Made by a program: the position numbers and the translations under genes. From JBDRTU01 sp043823825 (GTDB lineage Bacteria > Patescibacteriota > Patescibacteriia > Veblenbacterales > UBA10138), in the NCBI GenBank assembly GCA_043823825.1, contig JBDRTU010000020.1, positions 1 to 5,492 of the forward strand: DNA of 5,492 nucleotides. The letters are read 5' to 3'. This document shows positions 1 through 4,835 of the stretch, piece by piece (within the stretch, counting starts at the first letter, position 1; each line of letters opens with the position of its first letter). The notes beneath the pieces were generated by a model, which did not search any database, had not been told where the DNA came from, and was given only the letters and a program-made list of their open reading frames with translations.

Positions 1-15
1 CTAAAATCCTTTACC

Positions 16-41
16 AAAAAATGTCCGGCCGGACATTTTTT
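16..41 (-). terminator. Rho-independent terminator after mnmA, probably bidirectional
   Basis: A perfect 26-bp inverted repeat with no interruption: six A, then TGTCCGG, then CCGGACA, then six T. As RNA it would fold as a GC-rich stem with a GGCC loop, with a U-run on the 3' side in either direction. It lies 22 bases past the mnmA stop codon, the right place to end that transcript. The symmetry means it could also stop a convergent gene entering from the left, but no such gene is visible in the first 15 bases. Confidence 0.88.
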
Positions 42-63
42 GTCATGCGGTTTTTGTAGTCGG

Positions 64-1182
64 CTACCATTTAAAACCAGGCTTTACCACTTTATCAATT
101 ATTGCCCCACCTAAGCAAATTAGATTAGCGTCGCGCTTTTGGTAAAAGACGACTGACTGTCCGGGGGTAATGGCGCGTTGGGGTTTTACAAATTTCACCC
201 GAAGTCTTTGGCCGAACTTAGAAACTTTAGCTAAAAAAACAGGGTGACGGTATCTGTGTCGCACTAAAAATTTTGCTGGCAATTTTGACACGCCTCCAAT
301 CCAATGAACTTTGCTGGCTAATAAAGTACTGGCTAATAAATGTTTTTGCTCTTTCAACTTTCCGACAATTAGAGTATTGGCTTTCCATTTGCGACCTATG
401 ACATACCAAGGTCCAGCACCCAAGCCTAAACCATGTCGCTGGCCAATAGTATAAAAAGCTAAACCAATATGTTTACCTAATTGATCGCCATGCAAGTCCA
501 CAATTAAACCGGGTTTTTCTTTAATTCTGGTTTTTAAAAAATCTTCCACTTTCACTTCACCGACAAAACAAATACCAACACTGTCTGGTTTTTTGGCTAC
601 TGGCAAACCTATACGTCGGGCCAGCAGTCGCACCTTGCTTTTAGTAATCTCCCCTACTGGAAATAAAAGATGTTTTAATTGCCGTTGTGTTAGAGTATAT
701 AAAAAATACGACTGGTCTTTTTCTGAATCAACCCCATTAAGTAATTGATAATTAGTTTTGAGATTTGAGCTTTGAATTTTGAGCTTTCTTGCGTAATGCC
801 CAGTGGCAATATAATCAGCGCCTTGTTTTAAAGCTCGCTTAAGAAACAACGGAATTTTAACATATTGATTGCATCTGACATCCGGATTAGGCGTGCGGCC
901 ATTTTTATATTCTCTAAAAAAATAATCTATCACCCATTTTCTATATTCTCGCTCAAAATCCCAAACTTCAAAAGGAATTTTTAAAAAGCGCGCCACTGCT
1001 TTAGCATCATCACGCTCATGAGTCCACTTACACTCACCAGCCAAATTAAGATGCGTGCCAGTCCAATTTTTCATATAAACGCCACGTACATCAAAGCCCT
1101 GCCGCTTTAATAAATAGGTAGAAACTGCTGAATCAACACCCCCTGACAAAGCTAGGTAAACTTTTTTCTTATCCTTTACCAT
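64..1182 (-). CDS. mnmA: tRNA-specific 2-thiouridylase MnmA
   Basis: This cytoplasmic enzyme activates U34 of Lys, Glu and Gln tRNAs with ATP and inserts sulfur to give 2-thiouridine, which keeps wobble decoding accurate. The 372-residue length is normal for the family. The PP-loop SGGVDS is at residues 13-18, and the first catalytic Cys is C104 in NPDVRCN. GHYAR follows at 128-132, DQSYFLY at 156-162, and the persulfide-forming Cys is C205 in SVGICF. The C-terminal part has YTIGQRHGLG (244-253) and TPGQSVVFY (339-347). All expected catalytic residues are present, so it should be active. The ATG start is supported by a promoter ending 13 bases upstream; there is no Shine-Dalgarno site. Residues 134-143 are encoded by a heptamer repeat (listed separately). 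It has its own promoter and terminator, so it is probably transcribed alone. Confidence 0.97.
   Translation of the reverse strand: MVKDKKKVYLALSGGVDSAVSTYLLKRQGFDVRGVYMKNWTGTHLNLAGECKWTHERDDAKAVARFLKIPFEVWDFEREYRKWVIDYFFREYKNGRTPNPDVRCNQYVKIPLFLKRALKQGADYIATGHYARKLKIQSSNLKTNYQLLNGVDSEKDQSYFLYTLTQRQLKHLLFPVGEITKSKVRLLARRIGLPVAKKPDSVGICFVGEVKVEDFLKTRIKEKPGLIVDLHGDQLGKHIGLAFYTIGQRHGLGLGAGPWYVIGRKWKANTLIVGKLKEQKHLLASTLLASKVHWIGGVSKLPAKFLVRHRYRHPVFLAKVSKFGQRLRVKFVKPQRAITPGQSVVFYQKRDANLICLGGAIIDKVVKPGFKW
756..783. repeat. Four tandem imperfect heptamers inside mnmA
   Basis: On the plus strand the 28 bases read as TTTTGAG, ATTTGAG, CTTTGAA, TTTTGAG. On the coding strand they give LKIQSSNLKT (MnmA residues 134-143), in the variable hairpin between the GHYAR motif and the DQSYFLY motif. 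Since 28 is not a multiple of three, the present unit cannot have entered as a simple in-frame block without extra change. The site is one where MnmA proteins vary in length, so the enzyme should tolerate it. Confidence 0.75.
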
Positions 1183-1195
1183 GTTATCGATATTA

Positions 1196-1224
1196 ATTAT
1201 ACGTTTTTCTCATTTTATTGTCAC
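1196..1224 (-). promoter_or_regulatory. Sigma-70-type promoter of mnmA, near-leaderless
   Basis: On the minus strand a -35 box GTGACA (1219-1224) is followed by exactly 17 bases and a perfect -10 box TATAAT (1196-1201). It lies between the terminator of the upstream gene and mnmA. The ATG starts 14 bases after the end of the -10 box, so a normal start site would leave a leader of only about five to eight bases. No Shine-Dalgarno sequence is present. Confidence 0.8.
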
Positions 1225-1238
1225 TCATATTTTTCAGT

Positions 1239-1273
1239 AAAAAAGCCATCGGGACTCAATACCAATGGCTTTT
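1239..1273 (-). terminator. Rho-independent terminator of the membrane protein gene
   Basis: A nine-base-pair stem pairs AAAAGCCAT (1241-1249) with ATGGCTTTT (1265-1273) around a 15-base loop. On the minus strand the 3' arm runs into six T. It begins 8 bases past the stop codon of the membrane protein gene, and separates that gene from the mnmA promoter just beyond. Confidence 0.85.
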
Positions 1274-1281
1274 GCTTATGT

Positions 1282-1758
1282 TTATCGATTTTTTAAGTTT
1301 CTTTCCTCAATGACATCCGCAACCGATTCCATGACTACCCAAAAGATAAATAGTGGTAGAAAAAATATTACCTGCACCCATGCAACAAGATACTGAAGAG
1401 AATTATCTTCCCCTCTTAACCTTTTCCGAATCATCTCAATCGCAAAAAATAATACAGGATACACAACAGCCAAGAGCACAATTACTATAAAATTTTCTTC
1501 ACCTACAAAGTCATCAAATAACCAGATCGGAAACCGTATAGGAAACGCGATTATTTTTAAAATTAAAATTTTCCAAACAAACTCTTCAAGAAAAAGTACC
1601 GCTAATTTAATCGCAGCTACTATAGCCCAAATAATCAATACGACCGCAATAACTACAATCCATATTATTGCACTAATTCCTTTCTTTGCTGCTTTTTTTG
1701 CATCCTCATAAGGTCCAAAGGAAATGATCAGTCTATTCTCATTTTTCTTTGCCATCAC
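1282..1758 (-). CDS. Unrecognised integral membrane protein, about four hydrophobic segments
   Basis: I do not recognise the family. The 158-residue protein starts with a polar, Lys-rich stretch (residues 3-27) and has hydrophobic segments near 29-56, 60-81, 89-109 and 122-143. The second is interrupted by charged and Pro residues and may lie along the membrane. A basic loop RKRLRGED sits at 111-118 and the tail is charged. There is no signal peptide cleavage site or known catalytic motif. Two starts are possible: GTG at 1758, seven bases from a Shine-Dalgarno site, and ATG at 1755, ten bases from it; spacing slightly favours GTG. Its upstream region is the left copy of the repeated spacer, so it lies downstream of a sortase pseudogene just as glutamine synthetase lies downstream of the intact sortase. 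It has its own terminator. No function is proposed. Confidence 0.75.
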   Translation of the reverse strand: MMAKKNENRLIISFGPYEDAKKAAKKGISAIIWIVVIAVVLIIWAIVAAIKLAVLFLEEFVWKILILKIIAFPIRFPIWLFDDFVGEENFIVIVLLAVVYPVLFFAIEMIRKRLRGEDNSLQYLVAWVQVIFFLPLFIFWVVMESVADVIEERNLKNR

Positions 1759-1765
1759 TCACACA

Positions 1766-1772
1766 TCCTTTC
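1766..1772 (-). promoter_or_regulatory. Shine-Dalgarno site of the membrane protein gene
   Basis: GAAAGGA on the minus strand, seven bases before the GTG at 1758 and ten before the ATG at 1755. It is the only clear ribosome binding site seen at a gene start in the window. It helps place this start and contrasts with the leaderless layout of mnmA and glnA. Confidence 0.65.
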
Positions 1773-1847
1773 TCCACTGATTGTTAAACAAACATTATTT
1801 TCTAAAGTACATTTTATTTATATTAACTTACCACTTTCCAGCTATGA

Positions 1848-1853
1848 TGTCAA
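1848..1853 (-). promoter_or_regulatory. TTGACA -35-like box at the border of the left repeat
   Basis: A perfect TTGACA on the minus strand, matching the one used for glnA in the right copy. Here there is no good -10 box at 16-18 bases; the best hexamer at 17 is TAAGTT. Possible -10 sequences for the membrane protein gene lie further on (TAATAT at 22 bases, TATAAA, TAAAAT), so the promoter actually used is uncertain. Confidence 0.35.
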
Positions 1854-2018
1854 ACTAAAAAAGATAGGCCAAAACCCACTCCTCTTGGAAACACCTTTAA
1901 TATTTGTTAATTTAGTTAAATGGTTAAATAGTAATTAAGAGTCTGCGAGAAGTGGTGTTTATATATTATTTCGGACTTTATGCTATAACTAAAAAAATTC
2001 CCTAACTCTGATTCGAAC

Positions 2019-2030
2019 ATTCGCACGAAT
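2019..2030. repeat. Palindrome ATTCGCACGAAT, first of three ATTCG-NN-CGAAT sites
   Basis: ATTCG and CGAAT arms around two bases, inside the left repeat copy; with the flanking C and G it becomes a six-base-pair arm. The related site in the right copy (3717-3728) has lost one arm and reads ATTCGCACAAAT. An ATTCGAAC octamer lies directly before both. Confidence 0.7.
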
Positions 2031-2086
2031 GAGGTCCAGTTGCAATATCTAACACATTATTTTTCCCCTATTTGTTGTCGTGGCAC

Positions 2087-2375
2087 TTAGCACACTAGCT
2101 CGACTATTACTACCCAACGTTTGAAAGCTATACCAATCGGTTTTGAGGTTTACAAGGTTAGTAACCTAGGTCAATTAATAAATAAAATTATATTATTTTC
2201 AGATCTATTTGTCATGCCTTTATTATCTAATTCCAGCTAATGCTGACCTGGTCTAATTCGTACGAATAGTACCAATAAGAAATTTTTTAATCTAGGCAAA
2301 TAATTGCCGTCCAGAGGTATTATTAAATAGACGATATTGCTACGGCCTCAATTTTATAAGTAGCAACTGGTAAGA
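2087..2375 (-). pseudogene. Truncated, decayed sortase pseudogene (C-terminal part)
   Basis: In the minus-strand frame ending at the TAA at 2087-2089, about 25 codons match the C-terminus of the intact sortase gene at 3787-4833. The pseudogene reads LLTL, stop, TS, KPIGIA, FKRWVVIVELVC; the intact gene reads LLTLQTSWPVGTALKRWVVIAELVN. The in-frame stop TAA (2150-2152) replaces the Gln codon. The codon after the conserved Thr is TCA (Ser) in both, where active sortases have Cys. Upstream of about 2165 the frame is lost to stops and indels. Weak colinear similarity may reach about 2370, near the position matching the catalytic His region. There the remnant ends, close to the glnA terminator. 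It is surely non-functional. The tail identity is firm; the right-hand limit is a guess. Confidence 0.85.
2256..2267. repeat. Perfect palindrome ATTCGTACGAAT, second of three
   Basis: A perfect 12-bp palindrome with the same ATTCG-NN-CGAAT arms as the sites at 2019 and 2400. It lies in the weakly preserved part of the sortase pseudogene. The matching region of the intact sortase gene does not contain it, so it appeared here or was lost there. Confidence 0.65.
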
Positions 2376-2386
2376 CTTAACTTCAC

Positions 2387-2423
2387 ATGATATTTTCTTA
2401 TTCGCGCGAATTAGAAATATCAT
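2387..2423. repeat. 37-base near-perfect hairpin centred on ATTCGCGCGAAT
   Basis: The core at 2400-2411 is a perfect palindrome ATTCGCGCGAAT, the third ATTCG-NN-CGAAT site. Pairing continues outward through one T-T mismatch, then TCT-type bases, one bulged T, and the outer arms ATGATA and TATCAT. The full element pairs about 17 base pairs per side. It sits just past the glnA terminator in the direction of transcription, at the junction with the pseudogene. It has no U-run directly after it on the minus strand, so it is not a standard terminator. Confidence 0.75.
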
Positions 2424-2426
2424 TAT

Positions 2427-2458
2427 AAAAAACCGGCCAAAGATTTTTTGGTCGGTTT
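2427..2458 (-). terminator. Rho-independent terminator of glnA
   Basis: A 12-base-pair stem pairs 2430-2441 (AAACCGGCCAAA) with 2447-2458 (TTTGGTCGGTTT) around a five-base loop. There is one A-C mismatch in the minus-strand RNA and a G-U pair in the plus-strand RNA. On the minus strand the stem runs into six T. It begins 27 bases past the glutamine synthetase stop codon. Confidence 0.85.
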
Positions 2459-2485
2459 GTAAATTTTTTTTAATATTCATTAGTT

Positions 2486-3514
2486 TCATGGCTTAAAACC
2501 ATTACCGCAAACCGTTTCAAGTAATGCGTTACAGACCTCATAGGGGTCAATATTGGCTGCTGGCCTGCGATCCTCTAAATAGCCGCAGCCAGCCTCATTA
2601 GTTGCCATAGGGATACGAATAGAGGCACCACGATCACTAACTGCATAACGAAAGGTATTTATGTCGCATGTTTCGTGCTTACCAGTAAGGCGCTTATCAT
2701 TATCAGCGCCATAAACAGTAATATGCTGCTTATGAAATTGCCCGAGTTTAACGCAAGCCTTTTCAATCACTTTAAGACCACCTTTAGCACGCATTTCTTT
2801 GGTAGAAAAATTAACATGGCATCCAGCGCCATTCCAATCCCCAGAAATTGGCTTGGGATCAAGTTTAGCGCTAATATTTCTGTCCTCCCCTAAACGATAT
2901 AATAGCCAACGCGCCAGCCATAATTGATCTGACACTTCAAGTGGACCCAGAGGTCCTAATTGAAATTCCCACTGAGATGGCATTACTTCGGCATTAGTAC
3001 CAGAAATCAAAATACCTGCTTCTAGACAAGCGTTAGTATGAGCTTCAATGAGCTGACGCCCAAACACCTCATCCGACCCTACGCCGCAATAATAATGACC
3101 CTGTGGTGCTGGAAAAGCAGCGCCTTCGGGCCAACGATAAGGCCTGACACCATCACGATCATAAAGCGTATATTCCTGTTCCAGACCAAACCATGATTCG
3201 TGCTTAGAATATTTTTTACTGGTTTGGCGTAAGCGCGCGCGGGTGTTGGTTGGATGAACTTTTCCATTAGCCTGAAACACTTCGCACATTACTATAATGT
3301 GTGGTTCTCTACGTAAAGGATCAGGAAGAAAATAAACTGGCTTCAGTGCACAATCGCTTATAGTGGTAACTGCCTGATTAGTACTTGAGCCATCAAATCC
3401 CCAATTCGGCACATCTTTAAGATTGTCAGGGCGCTCAATAATTCTGGTTTTGGAACGTAGTTTTGCTGTTGGCTTGCGACCATCAATCCATATATATTCA
3501 GCTTTAACCTTCAT
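2486..3514 (-). CDS. glnA: Type II (eukaryote-like) glutamine synthetase
   Basis: This cytoplasmic enzyme makes glutamine from glutamate, ammonia and ATP. The 342-residue length fits the short GSII family (eukaryotes, rhizobial GlnII, some other bacteria), not the roughly 450-residue GSI. The beta-grasp part has AEYIWIDG (5-12) and WGFDGSSTNQA (38-48). Active-site motifs follow: FGLEQEY (109-115) with metal-binding Glu, NAEV (174-177), QWEFQLGP (181-188), DWNGAGCHVNFST (226-238) with the His, and DNDKRLTGKHET (271-282). Next are SDRGASIRIP (293-302) and GYLEDRRP (311-318). Nothing essential is missing. The ATG follows a promoter by seven bases. The stop is TGA, with TAA two codons later. The gene lies between two direct repeats and has its own terminator, which suggests insertion as a self-contained unit. 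It could also be named glnII. Confidence 0.96.
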   Translation of the reverse strand: MKVKAEYIWIDGRKPTAKLRSKTRIIERPDNLKDVPNWGFDGSSTNQAVTTISDCALKPVYFLPDPLRREPHIIVMCEVFQANGKVHPTNTRARLRQTSKKYSKHESWFGLEQEYTLYDRDGVRPYRWPEGAAFPAPQGHYYCGVGSDEVFGRQLIEAHTNACLEAGILISGTNAEVMPSQWEFQLGPLGPLEVSDQLWLARWLLYRLGEDRNISAKLDPKPISGDWNGAGCHVNFSTKEMRAKGGLKVIEKACVKLGQFHKQHITVYGADNDKRLTGKHETCDINTFRYAVSDRGASIRIPMATNEAGCGYLEDRRPAANIDPYEVCNALLETVCGNGFKP

Positions 3515-3521
3515 GTTTTAA

Positions 3522-3549
3522 GTTTTACAGCCCAAAAGCAAATTGTCAA
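3522..3549 (-). promoter_or_regulatory. Promoter of glnA, near-leaderless
   Basis: On the minus strand a perfect -35 box TTGACA (3544-3549) is followed by 16 bases and TAAAAC (3522-3527), a four-of-six match to the -10 consensus. The ATG is seven bases past the -10 box, so transcription would start at or within a few bases of the start codon. There is no Shine-Dalgarno site. The -35 box is the last shared element of the flanking repeat, while the -10 box is outside it. Confidence 0.6.
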
Positions 3550-3860
3550 ACTTAAAAAGATAGGCCAAAACTCACCCACCTAGAGGTGATCCGACTATTT
3601 GCTAATTTAGCTAAATAATTAAATAGTAATTATTAAGACTCTGTGAGATGTTGTGTTAGTATATTATTTCGAACCTTATGTAATAACTAAAAAACTTCCC
3701 TGTCTCCCATTCGAACATTCGCACAAATTAGATCCAGATCTAGTATTCAACGCATTATTTTTACCCCGTACTTGTCGACGGGGTACTTAGTTCACCAACT
3801 CGGCTATCACTACCCAACGCTTTAAAGCTGTACCAACTGGCCATGAAGTCTGCAGTGTTA
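3544..3860. repeat. Right copy of the direct repeat flanking glnA
   Basis: The intact counterpart of 1848-2165, in the same orientation. It runs from the TTGACA box of the glnA promoter through the spacer into the last 25 or so codons of the sortase gene. The spacer 3550-3786 has no gene. It holds the palindromic TTTAGCTAAA, the short inverted repeat CACCTAGAGGTG and a decayed ATTCG-NN-CGAAT site at 3717-3728. Because the sortase end is intact here, this copy is nearer the parental arrangement. Confidence 0.88.
3762..3785. repeat. Inverted repeat directly after the sortase stop codon
   Basis: TACCCCGT (3762-3769) pairs perfectly with ACGGGGTA (3778-3785) around an eight-base loop, one base past the sortase TAA. 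On the minus strand it is followed by A residues, not T, so it is not a standard intrinsic terminator. It may protect or shape the 3' end of the message. In the left repeat copy this stem has decayed. Confidence 0.6.
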
Positions 3861-4833
3861 ATAATCGGCGTTGATATCCGTATTGGCCAAGATATTGTAT
3901 ATCAGTTTTGGCTACAACCTTACTTTCTTTTACTACATACTTAAACACTACACCCTGATTATTGGTAATTAAAATCTCTGCTCCAATTTTAATTTTTGGC
4001 AACACAGCAAATACTGATTTGTAACTTCCACTGCGCCAGCGATAATCACTAGAATGACCAAAAATATAATCATTACCATATTCCCCTGGATTAGCAGTAC
4101 CAGGAAAATGAACTACCCCCCGCTCTAAAGCCTGTTGAAACACTTCATCGGTCGCTTGATTTACATAAATAACTGGCACTATTAATGACAGGCTGGAGAT
4201 TTGCAAAGTGTTTGGCCCAAGCTTTTTATTAGTAGTATTTGTTGCCGGATCGTTTTTAGGAGTTAATAAAGCAATTACCGCACTAATAGCGCCTACGTTG
4301 CTTATGTAATAACGTTTGGCCTCAATTGGCGCCACATACCACAACTCACCATTAGCCTCTACCTGTAACAGTAACTTTCCTTTTTGTTGATTGGCAAAAC
4401 TATGATTTATTGGTAATGCTCCAGACCCGGTTGGATTATAATTGGACCGCAATTCTTCATAATCGCTATAACCATCATTATCACTATCTACTGCCCTACT
4501 ATTAGTTCCCAAAGCCACTTCTAATACATCGGGCAACCAGTCACCATCTGTATCAACTCCACTTAATCCAGTAAAGCCAATTGGTATTTTAGCTAAATCG
4601 TTATTTCTAATTCCTATTACTTGGTAATCTAATTTAACTGGTGCAGACTGTTCAGCTGCTAAAACTTCACCGCTCTCTGATTCAGTAGTAATAATTTTCT
4701 GATTAATTACAGTACTACCAATATCAACTACTGCATACTGAATATTCGCCCAAATAAAACCAAAGTTAAACCAGATGGACACCACGATGGCCAAACTAAA
4801 GGCGATACCAATTATTTTCCAAGGTTGATCCAT
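3787..4833 (-). CDS. Membrane-anchored sortase-family protein with Ser in place of the catalytic Cys
   Basis: Sortases cut LPXTG-type signals and join the protein to a cell-surface acceptor. This 348-residue protein has an N-terminal membrane anchor (about 6-30), then a linker. An Asp-rich calcium-binding pair follows: DTDGDWLPD (94-102) and DSDNDGYSD (116-124), like thrombospondin type 3 repeats. A WYV-type module is at about 151-190 and the sortase domain at about 208-345. The catalytic His is H260 in YIFGH, and the Arg is R339 in ALKRW. The usual TLxTC motif reads TLQTS, with S330 (codon 3844-3846). Classical Cys transpeptidation is therefore unlikely; Ser chemistry, binding only, or a dead enzyme are options. 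It starts two bases after the LPRTG gene stop, with no clear Shine-Dalgarno site, so translation is probably coupled. Family call firm; activity unknown. Confidence 0.88.
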   Translation of the reverse strand: MDQPWKIIGIAFSLAIVVSIWFNFGFIWANIQYAVVDIGSTVINQKIITTESESGEVLAAEQSAPVKLDYQVIGIRNNDLAKIPIGFTGLSGVDTDGDWLPDVLEVALGTNSRAVDSDNDGYSDYEELRSNYNPTGSGALPINHSFANQQKGKLLLQVEANGELWYVAPIEAKRYYISNVGAISAVIALLTPKNDPATNTTNKKLGPNTLQISSLSLIVPVIYVNQATDEVFQQALERGVVHFPGTANPGEYGNDYIFGHSSDYRWRSGSYKSVFAVLPKIKIGAEILITNNQGVVFKYVVKESKVVAKTDIQYLGQYGYQRRLLTLQTSWPVGTALKRWVVIAELVN

Positions 4834-4835
4834 AG

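Larger units (their letters stand above)
1848..2165. repeat. Left copy of a direct repeat of about 320 bp flanking glnA
   Basis: This stretch aligns by eye with 3544-3860 in the same orientation. About 240 bp is non-coding spacer with small gaps; roughly three quarters of positions look identical. Long shared blocks include AAGATAGGCCAAAAC, TTAAATAGTAATTA, TATATTATTTCG and CGAACATTCGCAC. The remaining 80 bp is the 3' end of the sortase gene, decayed here and intact in the right copy. Similarity starts sharply at the TTGACA-type box (1848-1853). Beyond 2165 it fades but may continue to about 2370. This explains most of the gene-free stretch upstream of the membrane protein. Confidence 0.88.

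Noticed and set aside
2005..2090. tRNA-like TTCGAA T-loop motif on the minus strand, also seen at 3705-3790
   Set aside because: The bases flanking the loop do not pair as a T-stem, and no anticodon or acceptor stem can be drawn in either repeat copy.
2486..2488. Use of TGA as a sense codon (code 25 of some CPR lineages)
   Set aside because: TGA is a natural stop at the normal GSII length, and no other gene here has in-frame TGA.
2675..2893. Plus-strand frame opposite glnA
   Set aside because: It lies wholly within a strongly conserved gene on the other strand and resembles no protein; the short minus-strand frames at 227-409 and 3079-3267 are likewise shadows.
3560..3600. CACCTAGAGGTG inverted repeat as a sortase terminator
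   Set aside because: It is more than 180 bases from the stop codon, has no proper U-run directly after the stem, and is missing from the left copy.
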